The notes: generated from the sequence alone by a model not told the origin. DNA of 45,461 nt from Pseudonocardiales bacterium (GCA_019244165.1 JAFATA010000059.1:1-45461), one strand, 5' to 3'. Shown: positions 8,199-16,597, counted from the first letter of the stretch. Numbers and translations are program-made.

Positions 8199-8363
8199 TC
8201 AGTGCTCAGGAAGCGGGCCGGGTGGACATGAGGAACCGGACGGCCGGCTTAGCCGGGGACTTAGCTGGTGACTTAGCCGGGGATTTAGCCGGGGGTTACT
8301 GTCATCGTCGGAACTTGACGGACTGCCGTCGTCGGTACTCCGTGGACTCTCGTCGGTACTCAT
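8199..8363 (-). CDS. Short leader ORF between M-box and transporter (54 aa, acidic/Pro/Ser-rich)
   Basis: ATG 8363 is preceded by a near-perfect Shine-Dalgarno (AGGAGGTGAGAG), stronger than that of the transporter itself. The product begins MSTDESPRSTDDGSPSSSDD, then carries repeats of (N/S)PRL encoded by 12-bp tandem repeats, and ends PPGPLPEH; it stops 131 bases before the transporter start. A leader with early Asp/Glu and Pro codons downstream of a Mg2+ sensor recalls MgtL of Salmonella, where acidic/Pro-rich nascent chains destabilise ribosomes at low Mg2+. That parallel is inference. No membrane segment or signal is present. It could also be a non-translated leader, but the Shine-Dalgarno argues for translation. 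Confidence 0.55.
   Translation of the reverse strand: MSTDESPRSTDDGSPSSSDDDSNPRLNPRLSHQLSPRLSRPSGSSCPPGPLPEH
8247..8294. repeat. Four 12-bp tandem repeats inside the leader ORF
   Basis: Units of the form (G/A)(C/T)TTAGCCGGGG are at 8247-8258, 8259-8270 (diverged, AGCTGGTG), 8271-8282 and 8283-8294. Because 12 is a multiple of three they preserve frame and encode repeated Pro-Arg-Leu or similar tetrapeptides on the minus strand. Confidence 0.9.
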
Positions 8364-8463
8364 CTCTCACCTCCTCACGCCAGGACACCTGCGGGTGCCG
8401 CCAATCACCGCTGGCGCAGCGAGGATGCCCGCGCCGGGAAACAGGCGAGCCGGGCTCAGACAC

Positions 8464-8630
8464 CCCCTCGTCAGAGCTTTGGCACTGCACGGCGTACCCC
8501 CACCCTCACGGGGCGGGAAGCCACTTGGGGTCACCCCTTAGGCCGGGGAGACCTGTCCTGACCGCAGAGCGTCTCTCGACACTGGAGGGTCAGTGGCCTG
8601 TGTCCGTACAGACGCCTCACCGAACGAGGT
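8464..8630 (-). promoter_or_regulatory. M-box (ykoK leader) Mg2+ riboswitch
   Basis: Read on the minus strand, the leader matches the M-box consensus along its length. The 5' strand is TCGTTCGGTGAGGCGTCTGT followed by ACGGACA. Mid-aptamer elements are TGTC...GACGCTCTGCGGTCA and GGCCTAAGGGGTGA, and the 3' core is GCAGTGCCAAAGCTCTGACG. The P1 helix is formed by CCTCGT (8624-8629) with ACGAGG (8465-8470). Known M-boxes bind several Mg2+ ions and switch off downstream Mg2+ transporter genes when Mg2+ is high. It sits about 100 bases upstream of the leader ORF and about 400 bases upstream of the NRAMP-like gene. No U-tract terminator is obvious, so control may act on translation of the leader ORF or through Rho (inference). 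Confidence 0.92.
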
Positions 8631-8687
8631 GCTGCACAAAAGAGTGAACACCGTACCCCTAAAGGGTGTCAAGTTTTTACTGATGGT

Positions 8688-10358
8688 TCACGCCTCGCGC
8701 AGTTCCAGCTCCTCCTCGGCAGCCTCGACGGTGGTCTCAGCGACCTGTTCGGCGACCCGGTCCGGCGGGAACCGGACCGCCAGCGCAACCGCGTAAATGA
8801 TCGCGGACCAGATCAGGTTGACCAGGAAGCCCCAGCCAGTACCGATCAGGCCGATGCCGTCGTACCTGCTGAGGTAGCTGATCACCCCGTCGCCGATGAG
8901 CCACGGCAGCAGCCAGCTCGCGCCCGCCTTCCAGTCCAGCGCCGGCGCTCGGCCCTTGCTGCTGTAGTGGAAGATCGGCCACAGCACGAACCCGATCCCT
9001 ATGCTGACCCCGATCTTGAGATTGGTGGTCCAGCCGGCCCAAAAGATGATCATATTCGAGGAGTAGAACGCGAGGAAGGGAATGATGTCGCCGCCGGGCA
9101 GTTTGAACGGTCGCTCGTGGTCGGGCAGCTGCCTGCGCATCGCCGCCAGCACCAGGGGCCCGCTGCCGAAGGACAGCACCGTTGCCGCGGTGATGAAGCT
9201 GACCAGCGACTGCCAGCTGGGGAAGGGCAAGAAGAAGATCAGGCCGACGACGAAGGTGACGACGAGGCTGACCCAGGGAATGCCGTGCTTGTTGGTCCTC
9301 GTCAGCGACTGCGGAGCGTTGCGGTTCTTGCCCATTGCATAGGAGACCCGGGTGGTGACCGCGGTATAGGCAAATCCGGTGTCCGCTGGGGAGATCACGG
9401 CGTCGATGTAGAGCAGCGTCGCCAGCCAACCCAGACCGAGGATGGTGGCGATGGCCGCCAGCGGGCCGAAGTCACCGGCGAACGCCAGCTCCGCCCAGCC
9501 GTGCGAGCTCAGCAGGTCCGAGGGCCGCACCGCGCCGAGGAAGGCGACCTCCAGCAGGATGTAGATGATCCCGCACAGCAACACCGACCCGATAATGGCG
9601 AACGGGACGTTGACTTTGGGGTTCTTCGTCTCGCCCGCCAGCTCGACGCCCTGCCGGAAACCGAGGAAGGAGAACACGATGCCGGCGGTCGGGATGGCTT
9701 CGAACACACCGCCCCAGCCCTGGGACAAGAACCCGTAGGAGTGGAAGTTCTCGCTGTGGAACACCGTCGCCAGGAACGCCACGATCACTAGGAAGATCAT
9801 CGCTAGCTTCCACCAGACCGCAGCATTGTTGATCTGTGCGAAATACTTGACGCCGATGTAGTTCAGAATGACGAACACCACCATCCCGGCGATGGCGAAC
9901 GCCCCACCGAGACCGGTCAGCGTGTACGTCGGTGTGCCCGCAACGATGTGTTTGGTGGTCAGCGGCAGGTACTTGGTGGCGTACTGCAGCGCGGCCTCCA
10001 CCTCGATGGGCGGTACGGCCACCGCCGCCAGCCAGGTGATCCACCCCAGCGTGTAGCTGGCGAAGGACCCGAAAGACAGGTGCGGGAACCGCACCACCCC
10101 CCCAGAGATGGGAAACATCGTGCCCAGCTCGGCGAAGCACAACCCGATCAGCACGATCATCACGGTCGCGATCGCCCACGAGATGATCGAAGCCGGTCCC
10201 GCGATATGCGCCGCGCGCAGCGCGCTGAACAGCCAGCCAGACCCGATGATCGAGCCGACCCCGGCGAACAGCAAGCTGACCTTGCCGACGTCCCTGCGCA
10301 GACGCCCTTCCGCCGGTGTCGGTCCCTCCGCCGGTGTCGAGCGCGCGGTCACCGCCAT
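8688..10358 (-). CDS. APC-superfamily amino acid permease
   Basis: A 556-residue protein starts at ATG 10358. TM1 carries the APC glycine loop (FAGVGSIIGSGWLF, residues ~30-43), and at least 12 hydrophobic segments follow. Conserved features include CFAELGTMFPISGGVVRFPH in the TM2-TM3 region, FLGFRQGVELAGETKNPKVN (TM6-loop) and a cytosolic C-tail rich in Glu (AEQVAETTVEAAEEELELREA). The family imports or exchanges amino acids or related amines across the cytoplasmic membrane; the substrate cannot be read from sequence. It ends 58 bases upstream of the M-box on the same strand. It may be a separate unit, but read-through into the M-box leader is possible. Confidence 0.88.
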   Translation of the reverse strand: MAVTARSTPAEGPTPAEGRLRRDVGKVSLLFAGVGSIIGSGWLFSALRAAHIAGPASIISWAIATVMIVLIGLCFAELGTMFPISGGVVRFPHLSFGSFASYTLGWITWLAAVAVPPIEVEAALQYATKYLPLTTKHIVAGTPTYTLTGLGGAFAIAGMVVFVILNYIGVKYFAQINNAAVWWKLAMIFLVIVAFLATVFHSENFHSYGFLSQGWGGVFEAIPTAGIVFSFLGFRQGVELAGETKNPKVNVPFAIIGSVLLCGIIYILLEVAFLGAVRPSDLLSSHGWAELAFAGDFGPLAAIATILGLGWLATLLYIDAVISPADTGFAYTAVTTRVSYAMGKNRNAPQSLTRTNKHGIPWVSLVVTFVVGLIFFLPFPSWQSLVSFITAATVLSFGSGPLVLAAMRRQLPDHERPFKLPGGDIIPFLAFYSSNMIIFWAGWTTNLKIGVSIGIGFVLWPIFHYSSKGRAPALDWKAGASWLLPWLIGDGVISYLSRYDGIGLIGTGWGFLVNLIWSAIIYAVALAVRFPPDRVAEQVAETTVEAAEEELELREA

Positions 10359-10505
10359 GACGCTGCCTCCATTACTCGCTCAGCCCGCCGGTGGGGGCGC
10401 ATCCGCAAGGGCGACCCCCCTGCAACGGTAGGTGCGCACCCCCGACTCGTCCACGATCGAGTGACAGCTGCGCAAAACGCAAATGATTAACGCCTGCCGC
10501 CAGCT

Positions 10506-10802
10506 CTAACGGTGCAACTGCTGGGAGAGCTGCTGGTCGGTGTGCTGGAACGCGTCGGCCGCCCTCTGCAGGTAGGTGTTCATGCCCTCCAAGCCCTCGA
10601 TTGTCTGGCGGGCGCCCCTGGTGAACTCGTCGTAGGACTGCTGGAACTGCTTACTCGACACGTCGGTGACGTATCCGCCCCCGACCAGCTGGTCAACCTG
10701 ATGCTTGAGCTGGTTCAGGCGGCTATCGATGTCGTTCTTGCCGGCCTGGAGTCGGTTGCCGGCGGCCCGCATCTCCTCGTAGGTGACATTGACGTTCGCC
10801 AT
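10506..10802 (-). CDS. WXG100 family (ESAT-6-like) protein
   Basis: A 98-residue two-helix protein starts at ATG 10802 with good spacing from an upstream GAGGAG-type site. Helix 1 is EEMRAAGNRLQAGKNDIDSRL; the turn is VDQLVGGGYVTDVSSKQF and helix 2 is FTRGARQTIEGLEGMNTYL. The classical Trp-x-Gly turn is degenerate here (GGGYVTD), while the second-half helix with Y-x3-D/E-like spacing (SYDEF) is retained. Such proteins are secreted as dimers by type VII systems. It is transcribed away from the rest of the ESX-like genes on the plus strand and about 6 kb from the ATPase gene. Confidence 0.82.
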   Translation of the reverse strand: MANVNVTYEEMRAAGNRLQAGKNDIDSRLNQLKHQVDQLVGGGYVTDVSSKQFQQSYDEFTRGARQTIEGLEGMNTYLQRAADAFQHTDQQLSQQLHR

Positions 10803-10923
10803 GCTGATGTTCTCCTCACTGCCCGTCAGGGATTACTGTCTGTCACACAGTCGCTGGGCTCCACGGTCCACCATGGATTTCCGGTACGGCGTCTGCCTAG
10901 CGTGACCTCGGCGTCGGCATGAT

Positions 10924-11478
10924 ATGAACCTCACCCTCAGGCCGGGCAGGGCGGGGGTATGGTCGCCGTCGGTAGCGGGACGGGGCTGGAGGGTACCACA
11001 GATTGACGAGGACGAGCTGCGTCACTCAGCGGGTGACCCGAACGACTTCGCGAGCTCGTTGACCGACTCGGTCAAGGACACCTCCGGAGTGGTATCAGAT
11101 ACGGCGGTGCCGCCCGCCGTGGCGCTAAAAGCTGACTACACCCAGCTCGACATGGCCGCCACGCGGCTGGAAACGCATGCCCACCGTACCGAAACCACTG
11201 GTGAGACGTTGCGGCTAGTTGTCCTCCGGCCCCACAGCAACTGGACGCCCGAAGAACATGAGCAGCTGCGGCGCTGCGTCAATTCCGTCAACCAAGCTCG
11301 GGACAGGGACTTGCTCTCACCCACCGGACGGGTGTCAACAAGGGGTGAGCTGCGGGAGGCATCCAATAGACAGGACAGGAAGGGTACAAACCTTCATGGC
11401 CCAGTTGCGCATGCAGTTGGGACGGATCGAGCCCCAGGTCTATCCGATGACAGCGCCGCATGTTGGAGCAAAGCCTGA
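10924..11478 (+). CDS. Hypothetical protein, ESX-locus associated
   Basis: The frame is open for 184 codons, but the true start is uncertain: ATG 10924 has no clear ribosome site, and the convincing protein-like part begins around 10996 (IDEDELRHSAGDPNDFASSL) and runs to about 11330 (NWTPEEHEQLRRCVNSVNQ). It is mostly helical and polar, and of the size of WXG100-related partner proteins. The tail overlaps the start of the broken SMI1/KNR4 gene in another frame. I do not recognise a family. It could be a remnant, since the neighbouring gene is clearly decayed. Confidence 0.35.
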   Translation: MNLTLRPGRAGVWSPSVAGRGWRVPQIDEDELRHSAGDPNDFASSLTDSVKDTSGVVSDTAVPPAVALKADYTQLDMAATRLETHAHRTETTGETLRLVVLRPHSNWTPEEHEQLRRCVNSVNQARDRDLLSPTGRVSTRGELREASNRQDRKGTNLHGPVAHAVGTDRAPGLSDDSAACWSKA

Positions 11479-11807
11479 GCAGCTGGTACAGGCCGAGCGC
11501 CGGCTCAGGCATCCACTCGACCCGTTTCATCGGGAGTTTCTGACCTATGCCAACGACTGGTGGGACAGAGGCCAACAGCTGCTCGATACCATTTCAAAGA
11601 CGGGCCTGTTCCGCCTCCAGACTTTCCTCTTCGAACTGATCTCGAGCTGATCGCAGTGGGCACTGAGACCATTGACACCCACGCACTGTGGGTCACGCAA
11701 TTTTATGGCTGGCGGGGGAGGAGATCGATCGCTGGGCAAATTTCTACGAGTACTTCCGCTCGATATACGCCTACCTCGAGCGGGCGTTGGAGCGGGCGCA
11801 GCGGTAA
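11396..11807 (+). pseudogene. SMI1/KNR4 (SUKH) family protein, broken by two frameshifts
   Basis: ATG 11396 (GGAAGGG about 10 bases upstream) starts LGRIEPQVYPMTAPHVG, AERRLRHPLDPFHREFLTYANDWWD, the N-terminal half of a SUKH-type domain. The continuation DGPVPPPDFPLRTDLELIAV, GTETIDTHALWVTQF is in a second frame (from ~11600). The C-terminal part WLAGEEIDRWANFYEYF, RSIYAYLERALERAQR is in a third frame ending at TAA 11805-11807. Reassembled, the product would be about 135 residues, normal for the family. SUKH proteins commonly serve as immunity proteins to secreted polymorphic toxins, fitting the ESX setting, but no cognate toxin domain is evident here. As written in the sequence the gene cannot give a full product. 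Confidence 0.72.
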
Positions 11808-11980
11808 TGCGGTGCAACCTCTCCGCCCGGATGTGGCGAAGATCTGTGAGCACGTCGCCTACAGCTGGCTGGTCGCCCGCTCGGTGCGGGCTTAGCCCTG
11901 ACGTGTCCGGTCGCGTGTCTGGGCCGGCACGGGCGCGTTGAGCAGGGGAGAGCCCTTCTGGGGAAGAGAGCGATGAGCGG

Positions 11981-13114
11981 ATGAGCAACGACCCGCACGG
12001 TGCAGGTGGTCGCTGGTGGGAGATCCGGGGCGCGGGCCAGCCGGACGAGGACGAGGGCGGCTACCGCGAGCTGATGACGGACAGCCGGGGACGCAGCCGG
12101 CCGGAACGGTCGCTGTCCGTCGGTGCCGACCTCGCCGATGAGCCCCGTCACCCCTCGCGGGCGTTCCTGTGGCCGATCGTCTCGGCGGTCGCGGCCGTCG
12201 GGCTCATCCTGTCCGTCATCGTCGTCGTCTCGACGGGCAAGCATCAGCGTCCGGAGAACGCCATGGCCGCGCCACCGGCCCCTCGAAGCAGCGCACCGGG
12301 CAACGCGGAAGCCCAGCAGGATGCGACTGCCACACCAGACCGGGAAAGCGCACCGGCCCAGTCACCGGCTCAGCCGCCGACTCAGCCAGAGCCGCCACCG
12401 GCCACTGGCGACGACACGCGGCGGCCGCCGGCCCGCCCCCCGGCCGATGCCCCGAGGAGCCCAGCCGCTCCCCTCGCTGGTCCACCAAGTAACCCGGAAC
12501 CAGTAACTCCCCCGAGCGGCAATCCGGATGGCGCGGGTGGGGGTACCGGCACCCAGCCGATCGAGACGCCGAGCCTGAGCGCCCCCGCACCTCCCCAGGA
12601 CCCGCAGGTCACGTTCGATTCGCCGGATGGCTCCGCTCCCCCCACACCCAAGTCAACCCGGGTCACGTTGTTGAAGGCTGATCGGGGCGGCGGTTGCACC
12701 AAGAGCACCGGCAATTACTACGCTTGCACCCTCACCAGCGACGCGCCCGTCTACCTGGCCAAAACGAAAGAATCTCGTTACACCGAGTCCGCCGGTCATG
12801 ATCGATGGTTCCTGTGCCAGTCAGATGGGTCGAAGTACTCGGTGGGTAACCGCGCGAACCACTGGTGGGCGCAGCTAGCGGCCTTCCTCGGTGGTCAGGC
12901 GTTGTGGGTCCCGGTAGTGTTCCTGAAAAGCGCGCCGAGCGACGACAAGCCCGTCACCGGGCTGCCGCTGTGTGACGGCGTCACGGCACCCGCCACGGAG
13001 TCCACCGGCAGCGCATCAGCACCCAAGGCGCCGACATCCACAGCGCCAACGTCCCCAGCGCCGACATCCACTGGGACGGCCCGCGCAAAGTCCACCGGGT
13101 CTGGACGTGGATAA
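11981..13114 (+). CDS. Single-pass membrane protein with Pro-rich linker and extracytoplasmic Cys domain
   Basis: A 377-residue protein starts at ATG 11981. A cytosolic N-terminus of ~63 residues is followed by one membrane helix (FLWPIVSAVAAVGLILSVIVVV, ~62-83). A long Ala/Pro/Gln-rich linker follows (~95-225), then a compact domain with four cysteines (GGGCTKSTGNYYACTL; WFLCQSDG; GLPLCDGV), and finally a Pro/Thr/Ser tail. The topology suggests a cell-wall-spanning surface protein with two disulfides. It lies directly upstream of the WXG100-like and T7SS-signal genes on the same strand. No enzymatic motif is seen; the domain family is not recognised. Confidence 0.75.
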   Translation: MSNDPHGAGGRWWEIRGAGQPDEDEGGYRELMTDSRGRSRPERSLSVGADLADEPRHPSRAFLWPIVSAVAAVGLILSVIVVVSTGKHQRPENAMAAPPAPRSSAPGNAEAQQDATATPDRESAPAQSPAQPPTQPEPPPATGDDTRRPPARPPADAPRSPAAPLAGPPSNPEPVTPPSGNPDGAGGGTGTQPIETPSLSAPAPPQDPQVTFDSPDGSAPPTPKSTRVTLLKADRGGGCTKSTGNYYACTLTSDAPVYLAKTKESRYTESAGHDRWFLCQSDGSKYSVGNRANHWWAQLAAFLGGQALWVPVVFLKSAPSDDKPVTGLPLCDGVTAPATESTGSASAPKAPTSTAPTSPAPTSTGTARAKSTGSGRG

Positions 13115-13146
13115 CCTTGGCGATCGCTGACGTCAACGGAGCGTAG

Positions 13147-13434
13147 ATGGACACCTTGCGGGTCGACACCGCCTTGCTGCGCACGGCAGGGAAGCAGCTG
13201 CGTGCCGTCGCGGAGGAGTTCCAGCAGGCCAACGCGAACAGCGATGATGCGGCTGAGGCGGTCGGGCATCGCGGCCTCGCTGATGCGGTCCGCTTCTTCG
13301 CGCACAACTGGGACGATCGCCGGGCGAAGATGGTCGGGAAGATTGGCATGCTCGCCAAGTCGGCGACCACGGTGGGCGAGGCGTTCGAGGAGCTGGACAA
13401 GGAGTTCGCCGCCGCACTGCGGGCAGACACGTGA
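13147..13434 (+). CDS. WXG100-like ESX protein
   Basis: A 95-residue helical protein starts at ATG 13147. Two helices (TALLRTAGKQLRAVAEEFQQ and MVGKIGMLAKSATTVGEAFEELDKEFAAAL) flank a turn with Trp-Asp (FFAHNWDDRR) in place of Trp-x-Gly. The size and helix-turn-helix layout match the type VII small-substrate fold. It overlaps the next gene by 4 bases (GTGA), suggesting it is co-translated with, and perhaps the heterodimer partner or chaperone of, the T7SS-signal protein. Confidence 0.72.
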   Translation: MDTLRVDTALLRTAGKQLRAVAEEFQQANANSDDAAEAVGHRGLADAVRFFAHNWDDRRAKMVGKIGMLAKSATTVGEAFEELDKEFAAALRADT

Positions 13435-14900
13435 GCCGCCGCCCGGTCGACTGGTCCCCGCTGGCGGGCAGTGACCCGGTGCCGGGTGAGCCTGACCGGG
13501 TTGAGCAGCTGGGCCGGCACTACCAGCGAGTCGCTGCGGCGATCAGCGAGGCGGCGAGAAAGCTGCGCCGGATCGCCGAGCACCAGGACATGCGCAGCGA
13601 GGCGGTGGAGGCGTTCCGCGACCGGGCGCGCGAGGTCGCAGACGACATCAGCCGAGCACACGAGCGCTACGACGGTGTCGGCCGAGCACTGACCGGTTAT
13701 GCACCGGAGTTACGCGACGCGCAGTCCGAGTCAGCCGCCGCGTTGGTGCAGGCGAGGCGCGCCGAGGACGACTTGACCACCGCCAACCGGCTCGCCCATG
13801 CCGCCCAGGCTCGGATCTCCGCCGCTCCCACGGGTACCGATACCATCGCCGATCAGGGGGATCACCGCCGTGCGCTCACGGCGGCCGACGCCGCCCGGGA
13901 TGACCTTGCGGCGGCCCGACGCCGGCTGAGCCGGGCCACGGAGTGCCGTGACGCGGCCGCGCGGCGCGCGATGAGCCTGGTGGAGGACGTCAAGGACTCC
14001 GGGGACCTCAACGACAGTTGGTGGGACGACTGGGGCGCCAAGATCGTAAAAGTGATCGTGAAGGCCGCGGATGCCGTCGCTGTGGTCGCGGGAGTGCTGG
14101 CGCTGCTCGTAGGCTGGATCCCGGTCGTCGGGCAGGCCCTGGCCGCGATTCTCGGCACGGTGGCGCTGCTCACTTCGCTGGTGTCGTTGCTGGGCAACAT
14201 CGCGCTGGCCGCCACCGGCGAGGGCGAGTGGTCGGATGTCGCGTGGTCGGCGCTCGGAGTGCTGTCCTTCGGCGTCGGCCGGGCCGCGATCGGCGCGCTG
14301 CGGGTGTCGGCGCTGGGGGTGCGTGGTGCATCCCGCCTGGCGGCGGGTCGGCTGGCGGCGCGTTCCGTGGCGGTGCGGGTCGCGGCGGGGCTGCCGGGGT
14401 CAAGTAATTCGATGACGGCCATCAGGTCGATGCTGGGCACGGCCAACCCGCTGGGCCGCCGCCTGGCCCGTACTGCTGTGCAGCGGTCGCTGGAGCAGGG
14501 CTTCTTCCCGTCGGCCAGCAGCATCGCGCGCAGCTGGCGCGCCATGCCCGGCGAGTTCGCCGACAACGTCCGCACCTTGCGCCATGCGGACTGGGGTGAT
14601 GCGTTGCAACAGGCTCGCCAGGGTGGACCGTCTAATCTCCTGCAGTTCTTCGGAGAACACACCGCCGCCGCAGATCTCCAGGAGATCAACAAGGTTCACG
14701 CTGCGGTCCGGGCCAGCGACGAGGTCGCCCCCCACCTGCGGCAGCTCCGCATCCAGTACGGCACCTTCGTCGGTGCCGCTGGGTACGGCGTGTACGACAC
14801 CACTCACAACGCCGTGAAGCTCATGTCCTCCCCGTCCGCTGCCGAGCAGCCCCACCTACCAAACGCCCATCAGCCCCTCAGAGCTGGAGTTCGCCCGTGA
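13431..14900 (+). CDS. T7SS-signal-domain protein with central membrane-active region
   Basis: A 489-residue protein starts at GTG 13431. Residues 1-200 begin WSPLAGSDPVPGEPDRVEQLG and continue as long helices, matching the putative type VII secretion signal domain found at the N-terminus of actinobacterial polymorphic toxins. Residues ~205-260 are hydrophobic (VVAGVLALLVGWIPVVGQAL, AAILGTVALLTSLVSLLGNI) and could insert in a membrane. The C-terminal ~200 residues show no toxin motif I recognise. Possible roles are a secreted effector, a pore-forming protein or a scaffold. It is coupled to the WXG100-like gene upstream and overlaps the next gene by 4 bases. Confidence 0.72.
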   Translation: MSRRPVDWSPLAGSDPVPGEPDRVEQLGRHYQRVAAAISEAARKLRRIAEHQDMRSEAVEAFRDRAREVADDISRAHERYDGVGRALTGYAPELRDAQSESAAALVQARRAEDDLTTANRLAHAAQARISAAPTGTDTIADQGDHRRALTAADAARDDLAAARRRLSRATECRDAAARRAMSLVEDVKDSGDLNDSWWDDWGAKIVKVIVKAADAVAVVAGVLALLVGWIPVVGQALAAILGTVALLTSLVSLLGNIALAATGEGEWSDVAWSALGVLSFGVGRAAIGALRVSALGVRGASRLAAGRLAARSVAVRVAAGLPGSSNSMTAIRSMLGTANPLGRRLARTAVQRSLEQGFFPSASSIARSWRAMPGEFADNVRTLRHADWGDALQQARQGGPSNLLQFFGEHTAAADLQEINKVHAAVRASDEVAPHLRQLRIQYGTFVGAAGYGVYDTTHNAVKLMSSPSAAEQPHLPNAHQPLRAGVRP

Positions 14901-15508
14901 ACAAACTGGCGCCCCTTGGGTCGTACGAGCTGTCCGCCCCCGACACGTGGGCGTCGCTCCCCGTGGTCGAAGGCGACCCGGGATGGACGCAGGACACTGC
15001 CGCGTTGCTCTGCGACGGCGAGGCGGTCCGGGTGACGCTGGCAGCGAAGTTGGAGCGCACCCATCCCGAGCTGATCGCCGATCTGCACCTGCTGCTCGGG
15101 GCGTGGGTGCCCGACCGGTCGGTACCCGACATCGCCGGCCTGATGACGGTGGACTGGGTACTTCCGGACGAAGGCCGGCCACTCGACCGCTGCTACTACC
15201 GCGGTCTGATCGACCCGGACCGGCGCAGCGGGCATACCGTCTTCAACCGCCAGGTGGACGAGGTGGAGGTTCCGGCTGGGCCGGCGCTGCTGGTGCGTGA
15301 GGTGATCGCCCGGCGGGACTCCCCTTGGTTCCCGTGGCGTAAGACGCTGCAGGAGAACGTCATCTACACCGTGTTCCCACCCGGGTGCTCCGACGCCCTG
15401 GAGCTGACGTTCGTCACCTTCGCCCTCGACCGGGGCGAGGAACTCGCCGCCGATGCGGCCGCCGTGCTCGACACCTTGCGCGTCACTTTGGAGGAGCCAC
15501 CCAAATGA
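14897..15508 (+). CDS. Hypothetical ESX-locus protein
   Basis: A 203-residue soluble protein starts at GTG 14897, overlapping the stop of the T7SS-signal gene, and its stop overlaps the next ATG (15505). It has mixed alpha/beta character with no signal or membrane segment: LCDGEAVRVTLAAKLERTH, DWVLPDEGRP, ENVIYTVFPPGCSDALEL, TFVTFALDRGEELAADA. Its end (VLDTLRVTLEEPPK) resembles the closing helix of small LpqN/Tfh-like companion proteins, but that resemblance is weak. By position it may be an ESX chaperone or immunity partner (inference). Confidence 0.65.
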   Translation: MNKLAPLGSYELSAPDTWASLPVVEGDPGWTQDTAALLCDGEAVRVTLAAKLERTHPELIADLHLLLGAWVPDRSVPDIAGLMTVDWVLPDEGRPLDRCYYRGLIDPDRRSGHTVFNRQVDEVEVPAGPALLVREVIARRDSPWFPWRKTLQENVIYTVFPPGCSDALELTFVTFALDRGEELAADAAAVLDTLRVTLEEPPK

Positions 15509-15978
15509 CAGGCCATCGACCCGTCGTTGCCCGTCTCGCCAGGGCGGGATATCGGTTTGGCATTCCCGGTATCCCGTTGTTGCTGCTCGTCGGGCTCGCC
15601 CTCTTTCTGAGCGCGTTGGTGTCCTCGAACCTCCGTGGGTCTCTGGCCGACTACTGGTTCCTGGTGGCGATCGGGTGGCTCAGTAGTTTCTTCGCCTTTG
15701 CGATCATTGGTGTGCTCGCCGGCTACTGGCTGCCGCGGATCATGGTTGTTCGCCGGGGCCAAGAGCGTTACGTGCCAGAAGCTGAGGACTGGCTCCCGGC
15801 ATATGCGGGAATTCTTCCCGTCGTGGGGTTCACCGCGCTGATCATAGACGGCTCCGGAGCTCCCGTCTGGCTGTATGTGCTGGGTGTGGTTTCGGTGGTG
15901 GTAGGATTGGCGGCTTTTGTTGACACGCTCCAGCTGGGGCGACGGTCGAAGAAGCGCAAGGCCGGCCGCCGTGGCTGA
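15505..15978 (+). CDS. Four-helix integral membrane protein
   Basis: A 157-residue protein starts at ATG 15505. Four hydrophobic segments are visible (GIPLLLLVGLALFLSALV; YWFLVAIGWLSSFFAFAIIG; AYAGILPVVGFTALII; LYVLGVVSVVVGLAAFVDTL), and the C-terminus is strongly basic (RRSKKRKAGRRG), expected to be cytosolic. Overlapping starts and stops on both sides place it within one translational unit with 14897-15508 and 15971-16597. No family is recognised. Confidence 0.68.
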   Translation: MTGHRPVVARLARAGYRFGIPGIPLLLLVGLALFLSALVSSNLRGSLADYWFLVAIGWLSSFFAFAIIGVLAGYWLPRIMVVRRGQERYVPEAEDWLPAYAGILPVVGFTALIIDGSGAPVWLYVLGVVSVVVGLAAFVDTLQLGRRSKKRKAGRRG

Positions 15979-16597
15979 GGTGAGCGCGGCCTCGGTGGTG
16001 GACGTGCGGGTGGTGTTGCCCGATCACTGGTGGGTGATCCCGCTGCAGCCGCCGCAGGCGCGGGCGCGCTCGGTCGAGCGGCTCCTCGAGCGCCAGTTCG
16101 CCGGTATTGATGACCAGCCGCTGCTGCGCGCCGATGCCCGCCGGCAGCTGCTGGCTCAAGCCGAGACGGCCGCGGACTCCGATGGGCGGCTGATGGCGCT
16201 GAGCCTGCAGCGGGTCGGCGACGTCCCGGTTCCGGCCTCGCTGGTGGTGCACTGGATCGACGTTCCGGCCAGCCCGGATAGCACGCCCGGCGACGGGTCC
16301 CTGCTGGTGGGCCTCCAGGAAGCGTTCCAGGGCTTCGCCCTCGAGGTCGGGAAGGTCGCCGCGGGCAGGGTGCTGCGCCGGGTCCACGAGGTGCCCGCCG
16401 AGCTCGCGGGTGCTGAGCCCACGCCGTCCCTGGTCGCCGACTACTGGCTCGAACGCCCCGACGGGGCGGGTCTGGTGCAGTTGGCGTTCGCCACCCCGAT
16501 GCTGCCCTTGCGTCAGCCACTGCTGGAGCTGTTCGACGCCATCGCCGGGGCGCTGCACTGGGTCACCGCAGACGAGACCAACGGCAACCGGGACTGA
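15971..16597 (+). CDS. Hypothetical ESX-locus protein
   Basis: A 208-residue soluble protein starts at GTG 15971, overlapping the preceding membrane gene. It contains VVLPDHWWVIPLQPP, a long Arg/Ala/Leu helix (ARRQLLAQAETAADSDGRLM), VVHWIDVPASPD and a C-terminal DYWLERPDGAGLVQLAFATP, a strand-rich end found in several proteins encoded beside type VII ATPases. The style is close to that of the 14897-15508 product, suggesting related folds. It ends 1 base before the convergently transcribed ATPase gene, so the two transcripts must run into each other. Confidence 0.66.
   Translation: MAEVSAASVVDVRVVLPDHWWVIPLQPPQARARSVERLLERQFAGIDDQPLLRADARRQLLAQAETAADSDGRLMALSLQRVGDVPVPASLVVHWIDVPASPDSTPGDGSLLVGLQEAFQGFALEVGKVAAGRVLRRVHEVPAELAGAEPTPSLVADYWLERPDGAGLVQLAFATPMLPLRQPLLELFDAIAGALHWVTADETNGNRD

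Noticed and set aside
8967..9791. Plus-strand open frame opposite the APC permease
   Set aside because: Acidic/Gln-rich shadow of a membrane protein gene with no start-site support.
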